64,000 nt of DNA from NCBI GenBank assembly GCA_033439685.1, contig JAUEDM010000008.1, positions 992,001 to 1,056,000 of the forward strand, in the 5' to 3' direction. The notes below the pieces were generated by a model. That model worked only from the letters and a program-made list of their open reading frames with translations. It was not told where the DNA came from and did no database searches. The stretch comes from Apodospora peruviana. Taxonomy: Eukaryota; Ascomycota; Sordariomycetes; Sordariales; Lasiosphaeriaceae. The translations under genes and the position numbers were made by a program. Of the stretch, positions 21,878 through 33,034 are shown one piece after another. The first letter of the stretch is position 1. Every line of letters begins with the position of its first letter.

Positions 21878-22968
21878 ATGCATTTATCGTAAGATGGGAG
21901 AATGTCACAATCAAATGCGATCTAAGAAGCCTCAATCAGTTGGATGGATTTTCAGGCCTTGGGGTTCCAGGGCTAGTAGAATCACTAAATTTCTGCAATT
22001 CCGGTAGGGGAAATCCGTGAGCCAAAAGGTGTCAGAGTTATTTGGTCTGACTAATAAGAGACATGAAATGTGGCATGTATGTGGTCACGGTGGGAATGAC
22101 TGCCGACTGATTGCACCGATCTAACTACCTACTAGAGGTAGCCACGGATTTATATTCGTGGGCGGATCTTCCATATGGTTCTTGATGCTCTAGTTCTAGT
22201 TTCTTAGTTGATAGCTGATTGACAACTTGGTTAGTAGTCAAAGTCTGATTCCGACAAAGGAACCTGCGTCGGTCACGCTCCCTAACTCCTGCCACCGACC
22301 TTCCAGTCCCTATACGGGGACCGTGACTTCGGCAATGGCAACAGAAGCACCGCGACTTATTACACGGTATCAAAAGAATATGCCCAGTCTATCTAATGGC
22401 ATTGTCATGGTCAGATATCCACGACCAAAACTGGAACTTGTCGTGCATCATTACTACTGCTTGGCTAAGATCTTTGGATGAGAAAGTGAAGAGTTTGCGA
22501 ACAGCAAAGCAAAGCACGGATTAATGGTGAGGATGTCAGAATCACTTTAATGTTAACAGAGAGCGCTAGAATATTAGACGACGGTGACAGGATCAAATCC
22601 GTCGACTGATGGTGATTTGGATTCATCCTCCTCCACCGACTAATGTATTATCGATTATTATGGTTATGGGCGTTGGCCTCTGCCCAGTAGGAACACGATC
22701 GTGGTTAGCGGTAAGTAGTAGTAGCGCAAACAGATATCCGTTCTTCCCACATGGTGTCTGGGCTTTGCTATTGTACGTCATCATTTTGACCGGCCCAGCG
22801 GGTAAAACTATGGAATCCTCCCGCCGTCTTTCGGTGACCTCCCTCATCGGCGCCATGCAAATTGTCTAGACTGTATCGCAAAACAGATATGCAACCAGTC
22901 TGAGTGTTCAACAGAGCAGTATGAAACCAGCAGGTATAATCCAAATCTGCAATTATCATCTTTTCCCG

Positions 22969-24678
22969 TCATCTTGCGTCGATTGCTGCCAGCCAGACGA
23001 GCTCCATAACACCGTCACGGCCACTCATTGCCGTCCCGCCGGGCATCTTCCACCGCCAATCATCATGCTTGCGCACATAGATCTGTGTGACGGTCCCATC
23101 TTCATTCATCGTCGCGTCCTGCAGATCCCACGATATTTTCCGGCCAGTCAGATGGAGGGAAGGACGTTGTGGACCAAGCTTGAAGTCGAGATTCCACCCC
23201 TTATCATCCGGCATGGCTCCGAATGTACGTTCAAACTGGTTGAGATCGAAGTCGACGCCCTTGGGGTAGTACGCGACGCTGAAGCCATTGGCGATGATAA
23301 AGTCATCGGCCGTCTGGAAGCGCTGCAGTGTGCAATCCTCGCCGCACAAGTGTGCGACCTTGGTGTAATGCCAAGGGTGGGCAATATGCCAACCGCCACC
23401 ACGATAATGGTGCAACGACAGCGGCTTGATGCCCGATTCGTAGAATCCCGAAGGGTCACCGTACAGGTCTAGCTGCCACAGATCATGCAGCGTAGTCAGT
23501 TTCGTTTCAGAGTTCTCGTAGATGCATTTGCGGAGCAAAATATCGCCTTGAGGGCCCCAGCCCGAGTTGGATTCCCAGATCTTCTGATCAGTGACGCACG
23601 TGTTGAAGTTTTCCGTCACCACCTTCGCCATGGGTACGCTGAGAAACACCCCGGCTCCGCCAAAAGCTTGGGACCCGTGGCGCGCAACATTGTTCACGTC
23701 CTCGGACAGCGTACCGATGTACATTGGCCGCTCGTGATCGTACTCCTCTAACGTCTCGGCCAGGGCGTGGAACGAGGGAAAGAAGGTGTCATCATCACAG
23801 GTGACGAGCCATTTCTTGCTGCTGCGCTCAGAGTGATTGTACAACGTGGGTACAAGGGTCAGGTAGCGCACAGCCATCACCGTTCTTGGGTCGGACTGGT
23901 ACACATCCACGTCGACGCCAACATCAATGAGTCGGTTGTACGCGTCTTCCAGTTCGTCCTCGGATGCATCCACCAGCATCAGAACCAGCTTCCCGCCGTT
24001 CGAGTTGCCCTTTCCGTCTGTCAGCCAGTATGTCCACTCGTTGACTGGGCTGGTCCTTGGGTCAGTAAAGCGCTTGTATGTAGTCGAAACGCCAAAAATG
24101 AAATCGGATGCATTGGCTTTGTTTGGAAAAGGCGACATTGTAACAGGCACGATCAATGGGTCGGGACACGTCTCTGCTTGATATTTCTTGTTCACATCGA
24201 CAACCACGACTTCTCCGTCTCCGGGAAGGAGCTTTTGTTGGAGCTTGGTGACGGATCTTCGGCGACTGTTGTGACGCAGGGGTTGGATATAGCGCTTGGT
24301 GTATTCGAACCGCTCCTGGAGATTGTACTTCGCCTTCCACTCCTTCAATAGGTCCATATCGTAATCGCAAGACATGTTGTTGGTGGTGTTGGAGAAGACA
24401 GGCGGCGCGGCACTTGAGGGCGCGCCATTGTCTTGTTCGACCGGTGCTTGAGCTCCGGCTCCCCATGCGTCTCGATAAGGGTTTGGGAGTGGATGCTGTG
24501 ACGAGACGGCTCCTTTGGCAGACGCGACCGTCTTGATGAGCACTGTCCGCACATCTTCAGCATCGGACCGAAGCAATAAGGCGCCGAGGATGAATATGCC
24601 GACTGCCAACGTAACCGCTCGCGCGAAGGGGTTTCGCATGGTAAAGCATCGATGCGGCGCTGGTAGTGTGGCCCCCAT
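22969..24678 (-). CDS. GT31-type (Fringe-like) glycosyltransferase
   Basis: A single exon encoding 569 aa from ATG 24678; an ATG 13 codons in (24639) is also possible, and the frame upstream of 24678 has no ATG. It has a short N-terminal tail, one membrane segment at about 21-36 (AVTLAVGIFILGALLL), a stem, then a lumenal catalytic domain, the layout of a Golgi type II glycosyltransferase. Family signs are the metal/nucleotide-sugar DxD site in WLVTCDDDTFFPS (about 290-302), preceded by YLTLVPTLYNHS, and followed by PMYIGTLSEDV, FGGAGVFLSVPMA and WGPQGDILLRKCIYE, all typical of the fungal Fringe/DUF604-like GT31 group. The likely role is adding a sugar to a glycoprotein or glycolipid; donor and acceptor cannot be read from sequence. 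It stands alone with no cluster. Confidence 0.88.
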   Translation of the reverse strand: MGATLPAPHRCFTMRNPFARAVTLAVGIFILGALLLRSDAEDVRTVLIKTVASAKGAVSSQHPLPNPYRDAWGAGAQAPVEQDNGAPSSAAPPVFSNTTNNMSCDYDMDLLKEWKAKYNLQERFEYTKRYIQPLRHNSRRRSVTKLQQKLLPGDGEVVVVDVNKKYQAETCPDPLIVPVTMSPFPNKANASDFIFGVSTTYKRFTDPRTSPVNEWTYWLTDGKGNSNGGKLVLMLVDASEDELEDAYNRLIDVGVDVDVYQSDPRTVMAVRYLTLVPTLYNHSERSSKKWLVTCDDDTFFPSFHALAETLEEYDHERPMYIGTLSEDVNNVARHGSQAFGGAGVFLSVPMAKVVTENFNTCVTDQKIWESNSGWGPQGDILLRKCIYENSETKLTTLHDLWQLDLYGDPSGFYESGIKPLSLHHYRGGGWHIAHPWHYTKVAHLCGEDCTLQRFQTADDFIIANGFSVAYYPKGVDFDLNQFERTFGAMPDDKGWNLDFKLGPQRPSLHLTGRKISWDLQDATMNEDGTVTQIYVRKHDDWRWKMPGGTAMSGRDGVMELVWLAAIDAR

Positions 24679-27600
24679 GCTGGTTAGATGATGTCGGTAG
24701 GTGGTGGGTAAACTCGTAGCCAAGATATAAACAGGTCACAGATGCCGTAGGCCCCGCCTCTCGGAGGCGTGACGGCAGTCGGAATCGTTCTTGTTCTTTG
24801 TCGTGGTGTCGATGTGAAGCTGCCGATATGCTGCTGACTGGTGGAATTGGGATTGTGGTCGAAGTCTAGGAAGGCGGCCACTACGCTGGCCACGGGACGG
24901 TCTGCGGAAACGTAGTGCGCCCCCCTGTTCTTGGACTCAAAAAAGTGCAAAAACTGAGAGGACTTTGGAGAGAAATCGAACGGTTGTGTCAAGGTGGGAT
25001 AGCTGGCGAGATTGTACAGTACACAAGGTAACAGAGGTGGAAGAGCACAAGGGCGTTTCGAAACGTGATGCCTTCAGACGACTTGAAATTATTAAAGGTC
25101 CGAGAAAGTTTGCGTCTAAGCGGAGGTTGTGGCAGAGAGCGAAGCTCCAACGAGGCAAGATGGTGTACTAGATGAGGTCGAATACAAGTTGTAAACCAAA
25201 GAATGCTCAAGATACGAATATCCGCAGGACCATCGACGCACAAACAGAACACAAAGAACCGCGCCGCTGTCCGGGAAGCTGTAACAGACCAATTCAATGG
25301 CAGTGCCCAGTGGGAACCTGCTGTAAGTGGATTACAACCATCAGAGGGAGGACACCGCGGGATCCTCATCGGCACCCTTAAGAGCCATCTTCAGTTTGAT
25401 GCAGGTGCGAGTGGGTTGCAGTGACGGGATCGGAACATCGGAGACTAGAAGTCTGCGCTTTAAATCGAATGCGCCTTCCTTTGAGTGTCCTGGATTCCAA
25501 GAATCCAAGTCACCGTCAGGCGCGACTTCCTCGACCCAAATCATCAAATGTCCTCAGGCATAGGGAAGGTGGAGAAGGACACCGTGACATCCTTCCCGGT
25601 GTTCATGGTGAGAGCGTCCCTGAACCTGTAGCACGTTGCCAGCAAACACCCGAACATGAACCCACGGTCAATGAATGGCGGGAATTGGATTGCCATTCAG
25701 TATCAGGAGGGTGATACTTGAACTTTATTAATTTGCAGCAGCAAGGTTCTTTGGCGGTTCTTGTGTCCTTACTCCATCCAGCATGCGCATCCAATGCCAA
25801 ACACCTTCAAGGGGTCGGGTTGATATCGAGCTTCGTGAGATGCCCGGGTAGGTTCTCGCTCAAGGGGCGCCGGCTCCACGGTCAGACAGGTGGCTTCCTT
25901 CAAATTTCTCTCAAAAGTGGCAAACAACTTGAAACAACAAATCGACGCTACGAGTAACGGATCGATGACGCGCGTAGCCGCATCAATTTGGGGAGGCGCA
26001 TCCCGACCAAGAGTCGCCGTGTCAAGTGTCAACTAAAGCAGTGTCGAGCAGTGTCAAGGAGATTGAGATCTCCACTTGCCTGTCACATCTCGCAAACTGC
26101 GGAGCGTGGTGTGCGAGACTTTTCCACAACCACGGCAGCCGGTGGAGGAGAAATTCATTCTCCCAAAAATGGTCTGTTAAGAGTGATAGTCAAGCGAAAT
26201 TTTTTGCCATACTAAATTTGGAGAAATTTAATCTTCACTAACAGCAGGTCTGTCACACCTCAAATTTGGAGAAACTCTGGACTGACCTCCCCTTCCACAG
26301 GTGGCAAGAGCCAACGATATCCGTACAGGTCTTCGTTCATGTGAACGTACCTGGTAGGTACCATATAGTTAGCAACAGTGTCTACGACAATTAGGAACCC
26401 AATCAATGTACCTTAAGGTACTAGTAAGTAGGTCCCTTCGCCTGTTGACTATCTCTCAATGGGTTTCCCGTCTGTGGTTTGCAGCCGTCGCATTTCGAGT
26501 CTTTGCACAAGCAAGCACACGCTCTGGTTGATGTCAATGTCTCACCAAAAGCCCCGCCAGTCCTCCACGAGCACCGTTCCTCGCGCCATTTCATCCAGGA
26601 TTCTTATTCTGGACTCTCAAAATTTCACTTCATGTTGGCATCGTGGGATCTCTTCTTCTGTGCGGCGATCTCTTCCTACAGTGACCTACCTTAGCTTACC
26701 TGTCGAACGCTTGAAGCGTTTCACTGCTGTCATCCCATTTGGCCTGGCGATTTTGAGGTTGGGGGCCATCTCAGATCTGCCAGAGCCGCATCGATCCACA
26801 TGCAAGACAACTGAGTGGTGCTGCAGGTACGCCCGGCGCCTCTGCCGCAGCGATCGGCATGGTCACCAACTGTCTCCCCAAGCTGTTGGGTCTGGCCGCA
26901 GTGAGCATTCGCTCAGCAACAGAGACAGTCGCAGAAATCCGCACATCGTCGTGTCAAGCTCCTTCAATCCGTGAAGGGGGAATGGCTGGTTGAATACTCA
27001 TGCCTGCATCCATGGATGTTCAGACTTCAGAAGTGCGGGCACTAAGTACCGTTTTCCCAACACGCCTGCTACCTCACAATTTTGCCATCCAATCCACGAG
27101 AAACACGGCTGTGCAAGGCGGAGAACAGATTGGTTTCAACAGATACATCGCCCTCGGTTGTTCCCTTTTTTTTTGGTTCTTCATCCCTTTCTTCTGCGTG
27201 CCTGTTTGGCCGAGGCGTGCCAAGTCTGTCAAGCTTTGAAGCTTATTACGCAATTGCAGGGTTCCCCAGATCGTTAGCAGGGGGTAAAATGCCGCGCCTC
27301 GTGTTTGTCGGCAGGGGTCTCCAAAGTCGACAAACAGATGTCCAAGTACACCACTGCACGATGAGCCAGATATTTTCCGAATCGCGTTTACATGCAGCAA
27401 GCAATTTCATTTCTTTCCCGCTCGAAACTGCCGTACTCTATTTTTTCTCGGCCAACTTCAAGACCTTCACTCGGGCGACGCTCCTCGGAGACCGAAGACG
27501 GCCATAAGACCATGTCCTCGGCGACGTACCTGTTTTCCCGCATCGGACTCATTCTACATCTGCAGATTGACAACAATCATCCGATATCCGAAACCCACGG

Positions 27601-28110
27601 AAGAATACAGGCGGAAAGATGCTCCTTTATCCGCTCAGGGCGAGGCTGATCGCTAGTAAACCCTTCTCGACTGGTCCAGCAGACATCAATTGAACATGTA
27701 TTCCGCTTACAGTGGGGTTATTGGCAGCATGGACACCTCATGTCTCGAGTACCTGGTCAGCCAGCCTCTCCTTCAGCATTCCTCTCGGGCCCGACCGCTC
27801 GTTCCGCCATGTGTCTGAGACCACACACGGAGGAGAAAATGTCTCCGATGCAGCTATCCTCCTCTCCAAGAATTCCGTTGTTTGCTCTTTGTTGGACCTT
27901 ATGGAAAAATTCTCAGTAAATTCGATACTTGACCCTTCCGTACCAGCCCCTTCCCGGCACTAGGTTATCGACGACATCCAATATTCTCTATAGATGAAAC
28001 GAAGAGAAATAAAGCAAAGACACGCGCGCGCACACCACATCCATCTTCTTTACAGGTACATGGGAAAGAAGAAAGAGAAAAAGAAACCCTCCAAATCTTC
28101 TCCGTGAGAA
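24679..28110. other. 3.4 kb intergenic, no gene supported
   Basis: The stretch lies between the GT31 promoter side and the 3' end of the large repeat-protein gene. A TATA-like ttatat lies just upstream of the GT31 ATG (about 24724-24730). Near 26835-26980 one plus-strand frame reads TPGASAAAIGMVTNCLPKLL then GLAAVSIRSA, faintly protein-like, but without a start or neighbours that continue it. A CG/CA-alternating run lies at 28019-28037. Nothing else is supported on either strand. Confidence 0.4.
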
Positions 28111-31100
28111 TTATCTCTCCCTAAGAGTACGGTCAGTTCCCAACATTGCAAGTTCATCAAATACACTCCCCATTCCCACCAGCACAACTCTTGTGTCACC
28201 CTGACAGACATACACCAGACACCTATGCTCCGAGTTCTCGGTTTCCTGTGCCCCTCGCTCAATGAGAAGCCCAGCGAAGTCGTCGGCTCTCATGCTCGCC
28301 ACCGTTTCCGAATCCATCCCAAACGCCCAAATGAGTGGCTTGACCCATGGCTTATCCAGCCTTTGGCTTCGCGTATATGGGCGACGTGCCTCCATTCTGT
28401 TGAAGGCCTCGGATTCGGCGCAGTACGTACACGGTAGGTTTGGCGGCTGAAACCAATTTTCCTGTAGTTTCTGCCGGGTGTTTTCTGCGGCGGCGACTCG
28501 AAGTCGAGCAATTTCGTCGCCTATCCTTCGGAGTTGATCCATTTGGTCGCCTCCACCCAAGTTGGGGAAAATCGGCTGCTGTCCTCCTCCTTCTCGGGAC
28601 TGTGCTACTGTTCCTGCATCCCAACCCTCTTCGGGCTCGACACTGGTTGTATCTCCAGACCGGACATTGTCTTGCTCGGGCTCCCAAGCATCGGACATAT
28701 CGTCGTCGTCGTCATCATATTCTCTGCTGTCCTCGCTGTCGTCTGGTTCAAAGTATTTCTCTACTTCCTCCTGGGTACTAGTACCCAGCTCACGGTCTTG
28801 GGTTATTTCCCGTCTCCGCCGTCGGCACGCCCACAGCGCTCGCACGTATCGTTGCTCGAGATACGCCGCACGACGCTCGGACAGGCCAAACTCCATGTGC
28901 AGATTATTCAGGGCCCGCTGGGCGTGGTGTACACGTTGTGCGTCAATTTCCTGGCCCACTGCTTCTGATGTCCCTCTTCGAGTGCTCAGCAGACGACGGA
29001 GAAGCAATACGCCCTTCAAGTCAAACGATGGAAAGCTGTTGCGCCAGTAATCCATGTCCGGGTGTGATGACGTCTCGGCGGCTTTGGCTCGTCTGAGCAT
29101 CGCGCTCAGTTGACGGAGTGCCGAATCGGGGTTGCCTGGCCCAAAGCCGAGGAGACGGAGGACGCGGATCACGTTGCGTCGGATGCGGAGCGAACGGACG
29201 CAGTCGTAGTGGAAGCAAGCCTCGCAGTAGACGGTTCCTGGGCAGGGTGGCCAGATCCGGAGCGGAAGTCTGTTGCTGCTGCTGTGGTGAAGATGGTCGG
29301 GCTTCTCGATGTGAGCTACGGTGGAGGTTGACCAGATTGCTGATGTGATTGTTGCTCCTCGGTCGACTGGCCACTTACCACGTGAGCTGGGATGTGGTCT
29401 GTTATTCTCCGGCCCTGGAAGCTTGGTCTGTAGTTCCGAACTCCCCTGGACGACCGGACCAGAATTCGTGGGCTCGAACAATGGATCTCTCTGGACGATA
29501 TCATGCTTAGGCAATGCTGGCGTAAGATAAATATCGTCTTCGTTCACACTCAAGATTTCTCGTATCGGTCTACGGTCGCCGCTTTGGGCGGCGGCAATGA
29601 GCCGATCGAGCCTTGACATGTTTATTCTATAAGGAACCCGCGGGACTTCCTGTGGTCCACTAGGTCCCTCGCTAGGGGTTGGCGGCGGTGGCAGCGGCGG
29701 AGGATAGGTGTAACGAGGACCGAGTTTCGGTTTATACGTCTTCATCTTCTTCCTGCCAAATGGACATGAGCCCCACGACATTGTCCAACCATGAGCGCAA
29801 CAGCGTGGATCTGGATCCGGCTGTAGTGGGGTTGGCAGTGGCGGCGACAATATGAGAGGAGGACTTTCAGACTCTGGGACGTTCCCGATTTGAGCCCTCG
29901 GAGTGTCGTGGTAGTTTGTCGTGGTCTCGTTTCCAGTACCTTGGCCCGGCAGGCCGGGTTCTCTTGCGGGTTGTTTCTGTTTTTCCTTCCTTTTCTTAGA
30001 CTTTTTGCCCTTTTCGTTATCGGAACCTGAAGTGTCGGAGTCGGACGACCACAATGGGTCGTCACGCATTTGCTGCTTGCGCTTCGCTAGTTTACGACGC
30101 CTCTTCTGCTCCGGTATCTCGTCGATTTCATCATTGCGTGGAAGGTTCGGTGGCTTGTCTGGGGGTTCTATAGACGGTAGGGGCTCGTCCCTATCATCGT
30201 CATCATCTTTGGAAGAGGCGGAAGAAGATGGGACATAAGTTGGGTCGTCCCGAACTCGCTCTCTTCTTCTTTGTCTGCGTCGCTTTCTTTGCTCCGATTT
30301 TCTGGTTTCATCGAGTTCGGGGTTTGGCCGCTGTTGTGACGGTAACGGCGAAGCAGGCTGCGTTTCGTCCTTGTGATCGGACGATGAATAAGATGAGACA
30401 GCATAGGAGGTCCCACAATTGCCATCTCGGTCTTTCCACTGCTTGTGCACCTTTCTCGCACCAGGTGCTTCTACCTTTCCGCTGGTGGAATGGACCTCCG
30501 AAGCACGTGAACCCCTCGGTGGTTTTGACCGCAGACCAGATCCGTCGTCATCAGATGATGATGGCGACGATGAAGGGATGTAATTAGGGTCGTCGCTGAT
30601 TCTCTCCCTCCGTTGTTGTCTCCGCCTTTTCTTCTGTTCCGACGTCTCCAGTGACTTACTCTGAGCATCAGAAGCAACCGGAGGTTCTCTAGATGGTGAC
30701 TCGGCCTCACCTTCATCATTGTCGCTGTCCTTGTCCTCCTCATCTGATGACGACGGGATATAGTTCGGGTCATCACGCATTCGCTCCCTCCGCTGCCGCC
30801 GGTGCCGCCGGTGCCGCTTTCTCTGCTCTGATACCGTTTCTGCCGGCCCACTTCCACTATTACCAGATTCAGGAAGTTCAACAGCAACGGGAAGTTCCGG
30901 AGATTGGCCTGATTTGTCTTCATGCTTCTTCTCCTCGTTGCTTTCCACCTCATTTACTTCGCCCCAAGGAATAATCACGATTCCTGGTATCTCTGGAGAA
31001 TATTGTGGCTCTTCATAAATACCATCACGATCAAAATCGTCTTCTGATAATGAGACATAAGTCGGGTCATTTCGCAGCTTCGATGCTCTTTTCTCCTGCC

Positions 31101-32268
31101 TCTGTTTGCGCCGTTTTCTCTCTTCCTGGGTCTCCAACCTGGCCTGGTAGGCCAGGAACCTGTCTAGCTCATCACCATCATCTCCCGCCAAAGGCTTCTC
31201 TTCCTCCTTGTCAAATGTCTGGCCATCATCAACGTTGATGGCATTCCTCTCGGTTAGAGAGATGGTCCTATGTTGAGCCCGCGCCGGGTGGAGACTACTA
31301 CTGAGAGAAGAGTCAGGGTTGCTGGAGCTGGAAAGCCGTGTAGGTGATTCAAGGGAAGGTGGTCCTACAGATATGGTGATCTTCTTCGTCTCTTTGGCAG
31401 GAGTCGCAGTAGCTACAGTTGTCTTGCTAATGCGACGCGGCTTTTTCACTGCCGGCTCAGTTGGTAAAGCCACCTCTTCGATGGCCTTTGCCTTTCGCTT
31501 TTTGGTAGCCGTGGTTGGCGCCGGTTCTTCCGGTTGGACCTTTTTCCGGACTGCGGCCCTCTTTGTCTTTGGTTGATCAACATTTGTTGGTTGAACAATG
31601 GTCGCGGCCTTTGCGCGTTTTCTGGGCTTGGGCTTTTCCTCTGACGAGTCGTCATCATCGTCTGCTGGTTCGTCCTCTTTGGATGGTTTGTAGGCGCCAC
31701 TATCGTCGCCGACGGTTCCCCTTGGTCGTTTCTTCTCGGATTTCGGGGCAGCGGCGGCCGGTGGAATGCTTGGCAGGGGCACTCGGGGATTTGGTATAGT
31801 CGTGGTACGTCTTGGTTTTGGTGCGGGCTTGAGGCCACTGTCGGTCTTCTTCGGCCCTGGCAAAGGCGTGCGCTTCTTCCCTACGACAGGAGTCGGAGTC
31901 GGAGCAGGTACGGGCTCCTTAACCCTCCCCATTGCACTCTTGAAGACACCCTTTCCCTTCTTGTCATAACCACCGCCATTGTCCTCGTCCACTTGACGAC
32001 TTGAACTTGCTTTGACTTTGCTTGCGGCGGCAGCAGCTTTCTTCTTCTGGCTTGGTGTCGCAGTGTCTCGACGAATGAGCGTCGGGAACTCGAGATCATC
32101 AATGACAATCCCAGCTTTGGCCAGCGTCCGCGATGGACTCTCAGTCTCATCGTCTTCCTCTCTCCACGCCCTCACCATCCTTGTCCTTACTGGTGAAGGG
32201 TTAAGGAGAGGATATATTGGAACCAACGGCTCATCGTTGCCAGATGGTGATCTTGGGTTTCGAGACAT
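28111..32268 (-). CDS. 1385-aa charged repeat protein, family unknown
   Basis: A single 4.2 kb open frame from ATG 32268. Residues 1-380 are Lys/Pro/Ala-rich with several KKRK-type nuclear signals. Between about 385 and 750 a module recurs five times: a very basic run, then RDDPxY(V/I)PSSS-like, then an acidic Asp/Glu/Ser tail. The cores are at about 398 (LRNDPTYVSLSEDD), 498 (MRDDPNYIPSSSDEE), 558 (ISDDPNYIPSSS), 673 (VRDDPTYVPSSS) and 735 (MRDDPLWSSDSD). After a Pro-rich hinge (about 850-870) comes a more ordered C-terminus with Cys pairs (about 823-835 CCAHGW...SCPFG; 1009-1023 CPGTVYCEACFHYDC; 1280-1283 CTYC) and helical stretches (about 1040-1155, 1240-1275). It is probably nuclear and largely disordered, perhaps chromatin- or RNA-associated; function is unknown. 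The acidic/basic Ser-rich modules look like casein-kinase-2 substrates. Confidence 0.85.
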   Translation of the reverse strand: MSRNPRSPSGNDEPLVPIYPLLNPSPVRTRMVRAWREEDDETESPSRTLAKAGIVIDDLEFPTLIRRDTATPSQKKKAAAAASKVKASSSRQVDEDNGGGYDKKGKGVFKSAMGRVKEPVPAPTPTPVVGKKRTPLPGPKKTDSGLKPAPKPRRTTTIPNPRVPLPSIPPAAAAPKSEKKRPRGTVGDDSGAYKPSKEDEPADDDDDSSEEKPKPRKRAKAATIVQPTNVDQPKTKRAAVRKKVQPEEPAPTTATKKRKAKAIEEVALPTEPAVKKPRRISKTTVATATPAKETKKITISVGPPSLESPTRLSSSSNPDSSLSSSLHPARAQHRTISLTERNAINVDDGQTFDKEEEKPLAGDDGDELDRFLAYQARLETQEERKRRKQRQEKRASKLRNDPTYVSLSEDDFDRDGIYEEPQYSPEIPGIVIIPWGEVNEVESNEEKKHEDKSGQSPELPVAVELPESGNSGSGPAETVSEQRKRHRRHRRQRRERMRDDPNYIPSSSDEEDKDSDNDEGEAESPSREPPVASDAQSKSLETSEQKKRRRQQRRERISDDPNYIPSSSPSSSDDDGSGLRSKPPRGSRASEVHSTSGKVEAPGARKVHKQWKDRDGNCGTSYAVSSYSSSDHKDETQPASPLPSQQRPNPELDETRKSEQRKRRRQRRRERVRDDPTYVPSSSASSKDDDDDRDEPLPSIEPPDKPPNLPRNDEIDEIPEQKRRRKLAKRKQQMRDDPLWSSDSDTSGSDNEKGKKSKKRKEKQKQPAREPGLPGQGTGNETTTNYHDTPRAQIGNVPESESPPLILSPPLPTPLQPDPDPRCCAHGWTMSWGSCPFGRKKMKTYKPKLGPRYTYPPPLPPPPTPSEGPSGPQEVPRVPYRINMSRLDRLIAAAQSGDRRPIREILSVNEDDIYLTPALPKHDIVQRDPLFEPTNSGPVVQGSSELQTKLPGPENNRPHPSSRGKWPVDRGATITSAIWSTSTVAHIEKPDHLHHSSSNRLPLRIWPPCPGTVYCEACFHYDCVRSLRIRRNVIRVLRLLGFGPGNPDSALRQLSAMLRRAKAAETSSHPDMDYWRNSFPSFDLKGVLLLRRLLSTRRGTSEAVGQEIDAQRVHHAQRALNNLHMEFGLSERRAAYLEQRYVRALWACRRRRREITQDRELGTSTQEEVEKYFEPDDSEDSREYDDDDDDMSDAWEPEQDNVRSGDTTSVEPEEGWDAGTVAQSREGGGQQPIFPNLGGGDQMDQLRRIGDEIARLRVAAAENTRQKLQENWFQPPNLPCTYCAESEAFNRMEARRPYTRSQRLDKPWVKPLIWAFGMDSETVASMRADDFAGLLIERGAQETENSEHRCLVYVCQGDTRVVLVGMGSVFDELAMLGTDRTLRER

Positions 32269-33034
32269 TGTTTACTGACAAAGCCGGGTTGGTGAGTTCG
32301 TAAACAGGGAAATACACTACCAGACAAGGTAGGAATATCAAGAGTCAAAGTTAGGCAAAGGTAGGAGACTTTGACTAGGTGTCGTGATATGGTATGAATT
32401 ATAATCACAAAGTGTAGGACACTGGCAGAGGCCATTCTTTGTTTTGGAAGATCATGGTCTGCCTCAGTACCCACCAACACTCCATGTTGCCGTTTCCGGC
32501 ATGATGTCTTTGATATGGGGTAGACAGAACAAAGACAGGCAAAGACGACTGGACCAATATTGAAGACTGACTGTCCACATGACGAGTACCACTCCTCATA
32601 GCGCTGTTCAGTCCTTATACTTAGTTGCCTACAAACGACTTTTCAATCTTGTTTTGCCCAATGAGGTTTCATTAGATGGACTGAAAGGAGAAGACTAGGT
32701 CTTCTGATACCTAAGTCTAGCTCGCCACGAATATATTCTTGCTCACTATACCCTATATTTGCTCGATGGACTCCCCCTTTGACGCCACTCATATGATATG
32801 TACCGCAAGGATAACTAGGCGAATCCGCCTCAATGTGCAACGTTGAGCTCAATGTTTCTCCCCAAGACAAAGACACCGACACCACATTCTATCATTCGTA
32901 AACCCATGCATGGTATTTCTCCCAACCTTCCTTTACGTGCTACATTCGATATCCCCCTTTCTGGTGTGAGTGTTCCACCAAACCTTTCTACGCACCATCG
33001 ATTACAGTCAAGGTACACCCGTATATCATCAGAT
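32269..33034. other. Short intergenic spacer
   Basis: This holds the 3' end of palA/RIM20 and the promoter of the large repeat-protein gene, both on the minus strand. I see no further gene, repeat or convincing TATA box here. Confidence 0.5.

Larger units (their letters stand above)
21182..22968. other. Intergenic with promoter-like stretch
   Basis: These 1.8 kb lie between the broken coiled-coil gene and the 3' end of the GT31 gene. A C17 tract, CCAAT box and pyrimidine-rich leader at 21568-21877 look like a promoter without an open gene downstream. From 21878 to 22968 I see only short unsupported frames. Confidence 0.4.

Noticed and set aside
26830..26980. Protein-like TPGASAAAIGMVTNCLPKLL frame, considered as a hydrophobin or small membrane protein exon
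   Set aside because: Only one Cys pair, no start, no signal peptide and no continuing exon; not enough to call a gene.
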